A stretch of DNA of 62,000 nt from Phoronis australis (lineage: Eukaryota > Phoronida > Phoronidae): NCBI GenBank assembly GCA_002633005.1, contig NMRA01000378.1:1-62000 (forward strand), written 5' to 3'. The notes under the pieces are model-generated. The model searched no databases and had not been told where the DNA came from. It worked only from the letters and a program-made list of their open reading frames with translations. Below are positions 33,223-43,661 of the stretch, piece after piece. The stretch's first letter is position 1. Each line of letters opens with the position of its first letter. The position numbers and the translations under genes were made by a program.

Positions 33223-34380
33223 ACCACTGTGTGTTGACCTCCGTTTGTTAAACACCGAATTCCCAAACTGCCCTGGTAGTTCTACTTGTCACCTCGTCTT
33301 GAAAGTTGACTTTGCTATGCCAAGCAGCTCCTAGCTTTCAAGGCCGCAGTCGCCGACAGGCAACGCCCTGAATGTCGAACCATTTCACCAACCAACCAAC
33401 CGAAGTCGAAGGCCGGAAGGGCTATAGGCCTTTACATCATTTTGCCTCAGTAGCCAGGTCGCCGGGGTTAGATCACTGTACTGTATACTATACGGTGCAT
33501 AGGTAACACATAGCCCCTTGGCTGGCTGGCAGCGTATCCAGGCACAGTCAATATATTGCAAAGGCCATGGCAAAGCATGTACAATGCAACGGTAAACCGT
33601 ACTGCCGTTTCGACTGGCCGGCCGCTACCGGCCGTGTCTTAGACTTAGTAAGTAGACTGCCTTACGTCTCTGGAACAACGCCAATGGAAACAGCAAGTGT
33701 GAAGTGACAAGTTTTAACACATTATGCTTACATGTGAAACGTTAACCCTGTTGCCTTGAAGTTCGCCTGCTGCAGCACAGTGTTGTGGATAAGCAACTCC
33801 CAGGCTCAATCGCGACAGGATTTTGACTACTCGACCGCTTGAATGGTGACGATTCAGTTTTTATTACATTCAAAAGATGTCGCTCCGCACGCAGAGAGCA
33901 AACTTTCGCTCAACTTGTACATGTAACTGAACCAGCATACTCACAGGGCTAGGGTGTGTCAGTTTATCCCAAGTCTTAGTCTGATCTTAAGAACGATCGT
34001 CAGTAATTTCCATTCGATATGCAAACCAGTGAACGTTGAGAATTGTGCCCTATGCCACGGACCTGGATATTTAAGTTATTGTGCTGCGAGCTGCCGCCGT
34101 AGGCTGCATTCCGGCTTATTCGCCGTCGGCATTCACAGCGTTCTGTCGTGAGTAACTTTACAGACGCATAGGCAGATTTGGGCCCCGGCCCCCTTTAGAC
34201 CGACTTCATGGGTATCATTTTACTATCAGTACTCCGGGGGTACTGAGTTTAAGCAGTGAGACCATGAGCACACCCATGACGCCTAGTAGTGGCCGGGGGG
34301 GGCTCAAATTTTTCAGAATCAGACTATGAGGACCCTTGAATCACGGCCGGGTTACGTTCAGAGCTATATGAGTTATGCCA
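33223..34380. other. Intergenic; nothing recognised
   Basis: No exon seen. The last 200 bases hold G/C-rich repeat-like fragments. Confidence 0.4.
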
Positions 34381-35170
34381 TAGGCGGATTTAGGGGGTGC
34401 CAGGGGGCTCGGAACCCCCCCCCCCTTCGCTGCCGCAAAAAAATTAAAACAGAAGAGCGTAGGGAAATGTTGAATTTATNGGAACTCGGCGCATTCGTAA
34501 CGGAACTAATATATGGCTAAGTATAATCTCTCCCGCGATATCCCAGGCGACCGGCAGTGGCTTTGCGCACTACGACTCCGTTTCCGTCGTCTGCTCCACT
34601 GTGCAATGAAGAAAATTAAATCATTTTTTAAGGAAAATGGATCCTGAGTGACTATCATGAAAAAACAGAAACTGCTGGTAAGATGTGAATTTTAATCGAA
34701 GCCTTGGTAAATCACTCAGAAACTCATAATTCTCTCTTTGTCGAACCTTAACTTAAGACGATTTCCAAAGCAATCCAGTCATTATTGCCAACACGAAAAA
34801 CGGATTTGGTCTTTTGGGCATTTGAAGACTATTTTAAATACAACAAATTTGTTAAGAACCGATTGCACAAAATATAAAACGTATAATAAGCATTACAAAG
34901 AGAAGTAGGTTTCGCGCGCAAACGCTGTGACTATAAACAGCACAAGATTAGTAGGTCAATCGTGGTGGTGTAGTGGTAAAGCACGCGCACTTTATCCGCC
35001 AGTTCGTGAGTTCGAGTAAAATACTATGTTGTACGTGCGGTTTTTCCTGTTTGATACGTTCTCCTTTTTTATTTTCTTGCCTTGTTTTCTTGGATATTTC
35101 AGGAATCAAGGAAAATGCTTGATTTTTAGAGGAAAAAATAGAAAAATTTCCTAGGCGGGAGGGGGCAAAT
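34381..35170 (+). mobile_element. Composite element copy B with internal tRNA-like segment
   Basis: Left end TAGGCGGATTTAGGGGGTGC, then the shared body and a clear tRNA-like block (34960-35020). The right end is truncated after AAATTTCCTAGGCGGG. An N sits at 34480. Confidence 0.75.
34960..35020 (+). repeat. tRNA-like segment of copy B (A and B boxes)
   Basis: TGGTGTAGTGG fits the pol III A-box consensus completely, and AGTTCGAGT about 35 bases later fits most of the B box. This is the signature of a tRNA-derived SINE head, here in the middle of a larger repeat. Confidence 0.65.
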
Positions 35171-35337
35171 AAGACTGATTTTAATAGAAGAAGCATTTAT
35201 TAGCCGCCCTTGAAATTTTAGTATCGATAAGAGAAATTGGCGAATAGAATTTCATCGACAGCACGTCCAAGCCATGGGCACCACTGAGATTACACTGCTG
35301 GCTATGTAGGCACTTCCAAACTCCCGCCATGCTAAGT

Positions 35338-35590
35338 TCATTGGCTGGCGGGTACACTGCGTGCTCGAACGATCTCCCCATTTGTCGACGTGGGCAAAAT
35401 GGTCCGCCAGAAACAAAAAATCCGTGGAAGGGACTCACTGAAAAGTCCACTAAAAAGACAGGAACTGCCAAATTCAGTCACTACGTACTCTGAATGTAGG
35501 CCTATCTCGCTTTTTTGGCAAAAGGTCCACATTCCCCTAAAATTCGAGCCCCCACTTTTTAGGCTTGGTACGCGCATGGAGTATGTAGCA
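35338..35590 (-). repeat. Dispersed repeat family X, copy 3
   Basis: Minus-strand copy: CCAAGCCTAAAAAGTGGGGG, GTGGACCTTTT, then AGTGGACTTTTC, TTTTTTGTTTCT and CAAATGGGGAGATCGTTCGA in the same order as 11143-11375. Confidence 0.65.
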
Positions 35591-36536
35591 TGTTTATGCA
35601 ACGATCATTGGCCGACTTGGCCTGCAGTTATAGCCAATATCTTCCAGTGGGTGCTTGGCTGTACATTTTGGCGTAGTATGACGTTGCAATCAGATTGACG
35701 AGGGCGCCATCCGGCAAAAGCGGGCGACATTGACTGCAAAGTTTACCGGATGAGGTATTTTTCGTTTACGTCATCATTTGTATTGACGTGGAATATTCGT
35801 TGATCGAGTTAAGAGACAGAATCTTAATATAATATCTGTGGTTTCGTATTGTTCAGCAACTCAAGTTTCATGACCAGGCACTTGCTGACTTCCTGTTATT
35901 TCAAGATTTAAGCTAACGGTATCGGGCATACGAGCTGAGGCACCTAGACATAAAATTCTCGTAAAGTGTGCCCTGAAACTGCTGGCTTAAATTACGGAGT
36001 CGCGCACTCTCGCATTTATTAGGTGACAAGGGTTGCAAGCCCTCATTTCAAACGTACATGTATTTGGCGCAACATATTGGTAGATTCTTGCATACATGTA
36101 GGCTATTATAACATTTAAGGCTTCTTCCATAAAATGCACGATTCCAACTGATCACGGATGAACAGTTTTATTTTAGCTGAGCGGTGATGACCAGAAAACA
36201 TAAGTTGCTTTGTGATTCAAAATTCGGAATGTGCATCAGCGTTTTCGTCTGTCGGATTTCTTAAAGGAGACAGACAGACTTGAAAACTTCCTTCACGAAG
36301 AACAATCACGGGGCTCTCGCGCTTTTACCTCAGGTGATTTGCGCAACGGGTCTCATAACGGGCCTATGAGGCCTGCTGTCTGATGAACCGCACTGATTTT
36401 TTTTAGTGTTTTTGTCTCGGAATCAGCTGAACGACCAAACAAATACTGACTACGACCACCTCTCCGACCATATGGACTTATTTCATTTGGCACGGGTTAG
36501 CAATCGTTGAACATTTAGAAATGTTACTTTCCATGG
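35591..36536. other. Intergenic, downstream of Fos; nothing recognised
   Basis: No exon or repeat recognised. Confidence 0.4.
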
Positions 36537-36542
36537 TTTATT
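36537..36542 (-). terminator. fos: Possible poly(A) signal of Fos
   Basis: Minus-strand AATAAA about 1.26 kb beyond the Fos stop. It would give a long 3' UTR containing the AU-rich element. Confidence 0.35.
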
Positions 36543-36793
36543 TCTTAAGACAAAGTAATGACATTCAAGTATTTGAATCAATTTCAGTTATCAGCTACAC
36601 CGGGCTTACCTGTAGATCAGTTCCCATTGTCACCTCGAGGCGACAACTGTGTCTAAGCGGCTAGAACAGTTCTGCTAAAGAGGGCAGCACTTAGCTTCAT
36701 TTATAACAACAACAATCGAATGAACAAGAATTATTATTATTTATATCAAACAGATAACAAATGTACAAGCACAAATGTCCGTCGCTGACAGAC

Positions 36794-36815
36794 ACATAAA
36801 TATTATAAATAAATT
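36794..36815 (-). promoter_or_regulatory. fos: AU-rich element in the Fos 3' UTR
   Basis: On the minus strand the sequence reads AATTTATTTATAATATTTATG: a full nonamer TTATTTATA (36812-36804) and a second ATTTA. Further ATTTA pentamers lie nearer the stop. c-fos mRNAs are destabilised through such elements, so rapid decay is likely conserved. It depends on the 3' UTR reaching this far. Confidence 0.55.
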
Positions 36816-37802
36816 AATCGTTATAAAAATATAAACTTTAAAAAACGAAATACATACAACAACACGGCAGATCTGACGGTTGGTGACTTATACCGTCCTA
36901 AGCTTAGAGTTGTCTACGATAAATACTGGCATGCGACAGGTGTAAGCTGGGCCTACAAGTGAGTGGTGACAAGGTCCGTGTCGAAACTGACGAATGGCAT
37001 ATTACAAGTACATGTATGGGGGCCGGGCGACAACATCTCTTAATTTAGCACAAGGATCACAATCTTAGCGTGAAAATCAGAACCAATAATTCAAAAATTG
37101 CACCAGTAACAATAACGAGATCCCGTCTGCAGAGGGAATCCGTCAGATTTCCGAAATTCGTTGAGACGATCCCGCGGAAATGTCCACCAGAGCCACTTTA
37201 CATGTACCGCTTGAAGTTTGTCAGTCAGACATTGGTTTCAGAGTAACTGATTCAGTGAAATCAAAAATGTGTTACAAAAACCTATTAGAAATTTATAATT
37301 TCAGATTTAGTTCATAAGATGAAGTGTATACGCAAATTAGTTCACGGCATCAAAACAGTCCTTGTGATCAAACTGAATTTACACTGCACCTTACATGCCA
37401 CTTGCAGAGCCAGCAGGTCAAATGAAATGATAATTTACAACAATCAGAACCAGAGATTTCTCAAAAACTAGATTTCTACCACATAACTCTTTTCAAGACT
37501 CCGCGTACACAAAAACGATAACATCACTGACACGCCTATACATACAGTGTTAAAACCAACTTGTGAAACGCACTTCACTGACACCAACGCCTAACTTGGA
37601 AAAAACAAGGTTACTAAGCGGTGTCAACAAACGAATTTCGCCAGTGTTTAGTTCTAAATAACGTTAGAACGGCTAAGCAAACTTTATGTCTCGCTTGAAC
37701 AATAGAGATAGTCAAAACGAATGGAAGACAAACTAAATCAACAACTGGCAAAAGCAAGTATTGCATCTTTCATTACTTAAATCCTAAATAGTTGCCGCGC
37801 TA

Positions 37803-38225
37803 TTACAGCGAAATGAGAGTTGGCGAATTCAGCACATCTGGGCTACTATCGCTAGAATTCCTCTGCTGGGCCGAACACGTCGGTGTCAGACCTGTGCGCA
37901 TTAAACCCTCACTCATGGGAGTTAGGCCAGTCCTGCCCTCAAGGGAGTCAAGACCAAACGAAAACATGCCACTGGACGGCGTAGTGATGGGAACTCCGAT
38001 CTCCGAGCTAGGGTCAATGGGCTCTTGCTTAACGACGACCGGCTTTAGGATGGGAAGAGACTGTGGACGGCTAGGTTTGTCTTCATCGTCAGCGTTCATC
38101 TTCTCAGGTGCCTTGCACATAGGCTTGTGCGCTTGAAGGAGGAACTCCAATTGTTCTTTCTGTTGCTGTAGCGTCTTTATTTGCAACTCCAGACTGCTCG
38201 TTTCCTCTTCTAGCTCCTCAGTTTC
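37803..38225 (-). CDS. fos: Fos transcription factor, exon 4 (leucine zipper and C-terminal region)
   Basis: Immediate-early AP-1 subunit: nuclear, forms heterodimers with Jun and binds TGACTCA-type sites. This exon (acceptor TCCTTACAG, AG 38227-38226, phase 0) encodes residues 170-309. With the preceding exon it completes the zipper, with Leu at 167, 174, 181, 188 and 195 and His at 202, followed by H-K-P-M-C-K. Farther on, V-V-K-Q-E-P is a sumoylation site as in c-Fos, there are several S/T-P phosphorylation sites, and the extreme C-terminus SSPDVLNSPTLISL matches the conserved Fos tail (N/S-S-P-T-L-L-A-L). The Fos tail and the K-E-Q-L-E-F zipper rule out ATF3/JDP2. The predicted protein is 309 residues. 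Confidence 0.97.
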   Translation of the reverse strand, partial: ETEELEEETSSLELQIKTLQQQKEQLEFLLQAHKPMCKAPEKMNADDEDKPSRPQSLPILKPVVVKQEPIDPSSEIGVPITTPSSGMFSFGLDSLEGRTGLTPMSEGLMRTGLTPTCSAQQRNSSDSSPDVLNSPTLISL

Positions 38226-38606
38226 CTGTAAGGATTTAAATATTGGCATTGGAGTTATTCGGTTATTACATGAACGGTGTCATTAGATAAAAATAAAAAT
38301 AAATGAGAATTGGACAAACATAAAAACACTCTAACATTTCTACCTAATTGTTTGCTCGAATATTCAAATATGAAAACACTAAAATGTCTTCTTATTGTAA
38401 ACATATTTGGTTCAAGAGAAATAGAATGTTGACCGTCTCATTAGTTTAATTCATTTGATGCACTCAAATATCGAGCAAACACTACAACCAATTACCAACC
38501 TAACAAATTATGACAGCAAACGTGAATATCTTGTCAAAAAAGACGTAGCAGTAATTTGACAGCAACATCAATGAATATCATATGAGCAAGAAAAAGGAGG
38601 ACTCAC

Positions 38607-38717
38607 GTTTATTAGCTCGTTAGTATGGTCTACACGTCTTTGGCGACATTTGGCGGCCGCCATCTTATTGCGTTCACGGCGAATTTGTCTACGCCTCAGT
38701 TCTTCTGGGCTCAGGCG
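38607..38717 (-). CDS. fos: Fos, exon 3 (basic region)
   Basis: A 111-base exon between TTTTTCCAG (AG 38719-38718) and donor ATAAAC|GTGAGT (GT 38606-38605), phase 0 on both sides. It encodes [20 protein letters not shown] followed by A-K-C-R-Q-R-R, the Fos-type DNA-binding basic region (residues 133-169). It is one codon longer than the 108-base vertebrate equivalent. Confidence 0.97.
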
Positions 38718-38718
38718 C

Positions 38719-39472
38719 TGGAAAAATATAAGACCATTCAGAAACTTAAAACAACATTAATCACTTTAAATAAAAAATTAGGACAACTAAAATTCACACC
38801 CAGTAATGAGGGAGGGAAGACCGAGGAGGTCAGTCTGAGGTCAACATCCGACCATTACCGGAAGTCATTGCCGAGTTCAAAGAGTCAACCGGTACACTAT
38901 TGTTTACACCGATGTTTACGGGGGCAGCCTTGTTGTGAACACCGGAATGTTTGTTTACCTTGGGTTACAAAGTACAGGCTGGAATTTCCAGGAAGATTGC
39001 GTAAGGTTCATTTCATCTAACGAGTCATCGACGTTCATAACATCCGACTGCGAATTAAAAATACACGTACTTTCACGTTCCTGGCCCGCAGTAAGGCGAA
39101 CAAGACAGTTGAGATTCAAATTGGACCGATTTTTTAAATTTGATTCGTTTTTAAAAGTCAGGACCTTTGATCACGGTATAAAAATGACTCAAAAAATCGC
39201 GTGTCCTTGCAATTTCGAACAATAATCACCGGTGTTTTTAATCGATGACTTCCAAAAAGTAGTGGTCATAAGAGCACCCACATTTGTAAGAACTCAAGTT
39301 GTTCGCTACAAATTTATGCGTTTGTTGAAAAATCAAAACAATGTAAAATATCGAAACACCTGGTTTAACTTCAATTCCATACATTTCGAAAACCAATAGA
39401 AGTGGTAAAAAGTATTCAGTCACTTAAATTGGCACTGACATGGTGGATTAAGAGAATTTCATAAAAACTTAC
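38719..39472 (-). other. fos: Fos intron 2
   Basis: No coding content in the gene's frame; plus-strand open frames here are incidental. Confidence 0.8.
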
Positions 39473-39772
39473 TGGATCGTCCTTAGATCTCCTTCCACCA
39501 CCCCTGCGCGGAGCAGGCGCCGGGACTTCGTAAGGGTTGACGGAGAAAGTCGGACGACTAGCGGGCTTCCTTCTTGAAGTTGTCAAAGGTACCCACTCTG
39601 GGTCATTGTCATCCATACGTGACACTGGATCAATAACTGGCGGCACGAAGCCGCTACGAGTGCGTGGCACGGTCAAATCTTGGGCAACAGGCATGTCGAA
39701 AGTGCGCTCCAGACTGGCGAGTGTCGTCGGCGTCAAGGTGGGCGTGGATAAAGTGGAGATTACACTGAACTG
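39473..39772 (-). CDS. fos: Fos, exon 2
   Basis: A 300-base exon (residues 33-132) with acceptor TTCTTTTTCAG (AG 39774-39773) and donor GATCCA|GTAAGT (GT 39472-39471), phase 0. It includes STPTLTPTTLASLERTFD, the Fos-family N-terminal homology block found in fly Kayak and vertebrate Fos. It ends G-G-G-R-R-S-K-D-D-P just before the basic region. An alternative acceptor 3 bases downstream (CAG repeat, NAGNAG type) would drop one Gln. Confidence 0.95.
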
Positions 39773-40328
39773 CTGAAAAAGAATATAGCGTCATATATCA
39801 ATGCAATAAATAAGCACTGGAATTTTTATTGCCTCTTCACGTGGTTTGCAAACAATACAACTGCGTATTATGAAAGCGCGATGGATGGAATGACCGTTGA
39901 ACCCGCATAGTAATGGCATGCGACAGTTTGACCTAGTTCAATACTAACTGCCCAGCTGGCTTGTGTGCATGCATGTAACACAGCGCGAAGCAACAACATA
40001 CTAAATTTCTATAGCATCAGCGTAAATTATCTCAACTTAACGAGTATGAATGAAATAGCATTAAATATGCCAGTACGTGTTAATATTTCCTATGGTGTAG
40101 GATTTCAACGGACTTAAAATTGGTAGTAGATATTTCTTTGTTAGCGCCATGTTGGAAATCGTCCAAGTGAGCGAAGAATTCAGTTGGATGCAAGTGCGCC
40201 AACAACACTCGCCCGCACAACAGTAAAACTCCAGTAGACTATTTTGTAACAAGAACAGTATACATAAAATGTCCAACGGTGCAGAAAGACAGACGACAGA
40301 ACAAGGGCAGAAATCGTGTAATACTCAC

Positions 40329-40424
40329 TGTCGGTGTAATAGGTTGTCCGTTCGCCATGCTTGATAAAATATCTGCCACAGTATACTTGGAGTCGGCGTA
40401 AGTGACTGGATCCATTTTGTACAT
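40329..40424 (-). CDS. fos: Fos, exon 1 (start)
   Basis: Thirty-two codons from ATG 40424 (a second in-frame ATG is at 40415) to donor CCGACA|GTGAGT (GT 40328-40327), phase 0. It encodes M-Y-K-M-D-P-V-T-Y-A-D and then a helical acidic segment. The frame extends upstream only without an ATG. The TATA box 150 bases upstream supports this as the first exon. Confidence 0.9.
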
Positions 40425-40522
40425 TACTTGCTTGCGTCTATCTCCTAAAATCTTCAACTTCAAACAACTTCCGCCGGTAAAGAATTTTCAGGTCAACTAT
40501 GGAAATCTCTCTCTAGTCGTAA

Positions 40523-40529
40523 TGACTCA
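40523..40529. promoter_or_regulatory. fos: AP-1 site in the Fos leader
   Basis: A perfect TGACTCA just downstream of the expected Fos start site. A second, variant site (TGAATCA, minus strand) lies at 40591-40585, just upstream of TATA. Binding by Fos/Jun or the ATF3-like factor could give autoregulation. Confidence 0.55.
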
Positions 40530-40571
40530 CTCTCTGACTTAGGGTTTACCTCTACTCGGAGACTGGGGAAG

Positions 40572-40579
40572 CTTATATA
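40572..40579 (-). promoter_or_regulatory. fos: Fos TATA box
   Basis: TATATAAG on the minus strand, putting transcription start near 40545 and the leader at about 120 bases. Confidence 0.7.
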
Positions 40580-40641
40580 TTAAATGATTCACTCCGTGGC
40601 TGGTTATTTTTAGGCTATGCGTCATACCTGAAAATAGGGGT

Positions 40642-40672
40642 CACGTGGCGCCGTTTTCTGTGTTGTGATTGG
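40642..40672. promoter_or_regulatory. fos: E-box and CCAAT box upstream of Fos
   Basis: GGTCACGTGGC contains a perfect CACGTG (40642-40647); CCAAT occurs on the minus strand (40672-40668). Both lie roughly 100-130 bases above the predicted start. Confidence 0.5.
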
Positions 40673-40743
40673 AGAACGTGATCAAGCTTATTGTAATCAA
40701 TCTGGCTATTTTGAGATAACCTCTGTGTTGTTGCCAGGGCTTA

Positions 40744-40751
40744 TGACGTCA
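40744..40751. promoter_or_regulatory. fos: Consensus CRE upstream of Fos
   Basis: A perfect TGACGTCA about 200 bases above the predicted Fos start. A CRE is a core element of vertebrate c-fos promoters. I did not find a matching serum response element (CC(A/T)6GG) nearby. Confidence 0.65.
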
Positions 40752-41950
40752 GTCAGTCCACAGCTGTAAATAGCAATGCATTCAATGAATTCCCTACGTA
40801 ATGACATTCCGCGCAATAAACAAATCATCCGTATAAGGAAAATGCTAAAGTTTTAGTGTCCATGTAAATTTAATAAAAACTAAAACCTTTATTTCTCAGC
40901 ACTCTCCAAATGCCAATTCCCAACTTGAACAACTACACGCGGGACGCTGTCCACTTAAATTGTGATTCGCTTGTATTTACAACAACATTAAATGCCTGAC
41001 CAAAACCTGGGAGTATTATTGGTCCTAGCCAAAACCAAGATTATGTGCAAATTCCAGAATTGTTTGGATGGTTAAATTTGATAACAGAAAGTTGAGACTA
41101 ACGTTGTATGCAAATGTTTGCATTTAACCATAACATGAAATTGTGATATGACCTCTTTTCAGGAAAGGAAGAAAGAACAAAAAATAATTTTCTCCTATTA
41201 GTTTTCATGCAACTATTGTTTTTTTAATAAACAAAGACGGACGATTTCAATGGCCGTTTCCAAATGAAATAAGATTTTAATACAAGTTATCCATGACGTT
41301 GTCGTGGAAAACCAGACAAACTTCAATAAACTGCGACACTAGCAGGTGAACATCGGTTTGGGAAGCTCAAGCCGTTATTAATTTGCCCTGCGGTGAGTCG
41401 CTGTTGTTTTGTAACAGAAATACCGTATTGAGGTCAAAGCCGGTTCAACCCAGGCTGAGGATTGGTCACGTGTTTTGTGTTAGATACAATGAATGTGCTG
41501 TAGCAACAGTGGATGTATAGTCATATACTTGATCAAAATATTTACCGCCGCTGCGCATGTGCAAGTTATGGGAGAGAGATTCACGATCATCCACAGAATT
41601 CAATAGGTAATTATCATATCATTTTCCCTCGAATATGTTTCTAATATCGTCAGGTTCAAAGTGCAGTAAAAACTAGTTGACGTCGTTGGTTCAAAAGCGA
41701 TTGTGAAGCTTTAGAATCTGATGGGAGCTTCTTGGTTTAGCATGTCATGGCGAAGCCACTCTTTTTAACTCACTGAACCCACGGTCAGTGCCACACTGGT
41801 GCGAGATATATCTCCTCAAGCAATTGTTCCGACACATGTTACATACCAAAGTCTCTCCACCTTCCAAAGGCAGGGGAGATTGTTCTCGTTTTGTTACAAA
41901 TAAGAATTTTGTCTGGGGATGGTCCATCAATATCAATGCGAACCGAACGT
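40752..41950. other. Shared upstream region between Fos and the GPCR gene
   Basis: The two genes diverge from this about 1.4-kb interval. No exon or repeat recognised. Confidence 0.5.
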
Positions 41951-41960
41951 CTATTTATAG
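41951..41960 (+). promoter_or_regulatory. TATA-like/MEF2-like box of the GPCR gene
   Basis: CTATTTATAG lies about 240 bases before the GPCR start codon. It can serve as a TATA box and also fits a MEF2/CArG-like site. Confidence 0.4.
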
Positions 41961-42197
41961 GCATAGCACGTATAATAGCAGCCGCATTGTGCCGAGTGAA
42001 CGTTGTGTAGGTAACCTAAAAGGAGTTGTATATCGCCTTCTCACCACGAGTAGGATTTACTGGCACAACAACACTGAACTTACGTACACTGTACTGGCGA
42101 CATCTGCTCCTTTTCAGAGCTCCAAGTTCCATAGTCTGGGTGTCCTGAGCTGAATCGGCGAACACGCCATTATAATCGTCGACCTGGTGTGGAATCA

Positions 42198-43661
42198 ATG
42201 ATGGCGAATTCAACTACCAAGGAAATCATTGCGACATCTAGTTACCGCTATGATGTTACGGCTACTACCATTTCAACGGACAACCTTACACAGTCCACAA
42301 ACGACAGTTTGGCTTTAGACATAGGTTTATTAACAAACGGTACAAATGGTACAACTAACACCACGCTATGGCCGCCAGTCACGAGCGGGGTGTTTATTGA
42401 TTTTGGACCAACAGTTCTCGCAATGGCGCTGATTCTAATCGCCACCGCAAGTCTGACGATGAACACTTTAATTCTGATCATTTTTGGGCGAGGGTCACAT
42501 TCGAGAAAACGAGTGTTTTACTTCATGGTAGAGCTGGCTGCATTCGACTGCAGCGCCACTTGCCTGTGGACAGTGTTAACAATTGTTCAGATGTTGATAG
42601 ACCACATGTATTTGGGTGATCCCAGGAAGACATGGTTATCTCTGACTGGTGTTATATGCATGGTTCAAGCATACACTATGTCAATCGTGGCGCTTGTCAA
42701 TATGTATACCCTGTTTGTTATGAGCTTCGAAAGATGCGTTAGGCTAGTCAAGCCATCAAAACATCATGAAATATTTGGAGGTAACAAGACTGTAACTGCA
42801 GTCATCATGCTCACTGTATTTTTGTATTGTTTTACAATAACAATTTTCCCATTGCTGGGTTTTGGAAGCATGGCAGAGTTTGTAAACCAATACCAGTGTT
42901 CCTGGAATTTTGAAGTGAGCTCTTCGCATCAAAATTTTCTGTTTGTGGTTGGATTTGTTTTACCACTTACAGGCAGCATTGTTTGTCACGTGATATGTAT
43001 CTTTAAAGCCAAAAAAATAAGTGGCCAAGTACATCCGGGTGAAACTATGGTGATAGAGGAGAATAAAGACATTCCTCAGTTGACATATGCTCAAAAATTG
43101 AAGAAGATGGAAAACAAATTCAAATATTCTCATCAAAAGATGAAAAAGCGCAAAGGCAAGGAGCGGATTCGTAAAGACTCAAGCGACTCCAGTAGTGACA
43201 GCGATGAAGACGAGGCTGAGAGACGCTATAAAGAAAAACAAAGAAAAAAGCAAAAACGACTTTATAAATTCAAGCACGATGATTTTAAATTAGCCGTCTC
43301 ATTCATTGTTATAACATTTCTAAACTTTTTCTGTTGGCTGCCGTATTTCATTGTCGGCTATATCTGGGTTGTGCCCGGTTATTCTACAGTCAGCGATGCG
43401 GTGTTTGCGGTTGTCATATTTCTCTGTCACTTCACAACTATATTGAAGCCGATAGTTTATCTCACTAACGCAAGACTGAGGCATTTCGCCCGTCAAGCGC
43501 TATCTAGACGTCAGACCGATAACCTGGAGGGCAAAGACTATCGCAAGGAACAAACGGAGACGGCCGATAACGATAAGGTCAACGGACACTATCCTGAAGA
43601 TCTGCCTGGTTCTCGCAGGTCGTCTGTCTCATCTAGTTCTAAAGAACGAAGTGAAAAGTGA
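42198..43661 (+). CDS. Orphan class A (rhodopsin-family) G-protein-coupled receptor, single exon
   Basis: A 487-residue seven-helix receptor. The N-terminus (about 1-65) has several N-glycosylation sites. TM1 is about 72-96 (Asn in S-L-T-M-N-T-L), TM2 about 105-130 (E-L-A-A-F-D), and TM3 ends with E-R-C (178-180) in place of D/E-R-Y. Cys154 and Cys234 form the likely extracellular disulfide. TM6 carries F-x-x-C-W-L-P-Y (about 376-383) and TM7 ends L-K-P-I-V-Y in place of N-P-x-x-Y. TM7 lacks the Schiff-base lysine in the usual opsin context, so it is not an opsin. Intracellular loop 3 is long (about 270-360) with a basic block and an S/D/E-rich block. The start is ATG 42198; an in-frame GTG lies 9 bases upstream. 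Ligand unknown; amine- or melatonin-like and lineage-specific receptors are all possible. Confidence 0.9.
   Translation: MMANSTTKEIIATSSYRYDVTATTISTDNLTQSTNDSLALDIGLLTNGTNGTTNTTLWPPVTSGVFIDFGPTVLAMALILIATASLTMNTLILIIFGRGSHSRKRVFYFMVELAAFDCSATCLWTVLTIVQMLIDHMYLGDPRKTWLSLTGVICMVQAYTMSIVALVNMYTLFVMSFERCVRLVKPSKHHEIFGGNKTVTAVIMLTVFLYCFTITIFPLLGFGSMAEFVNQYQCSWNFEVSSSHQNFLFVVGFVLPLTGSIVCHVICIFKAKKISGQVHPGETMVIEENKDIPQLTYAQKLKKMENKFKYSHQKMKKRKGKERIRKDSSDSSSDSDEDEAERRYKEKQRKKQKRLYKFKHDDFKLAVSFIVITFLNFFCWLPYFIVGYIWVVPGYSTVSDAVFAVVIFLCHFTTILKPIVYLTNARLRHFARQALSRRQTDNLEGKDYRKEQTETADNDKVNGHYPEDLPGSRRSSVSSSSKERSEK

Noticed and set aside
34960-35020. A functional tRNA gene
   Set aside because: Only A/B-box similarity is present; no cloverleaf with acceptor stem, and it sits inside a repeated element.
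37792-38136. Plus-strand ORF opposite Fos exon 4
   Set aside because: Shadow frame of the Fos coding exon.
39416-39472. Continuation of Fos exon 2 past GTAAGT
   Set aside because: The GTAAGT donor at 39472 joins in phase to the basic-region exon, so these codons are intronic.
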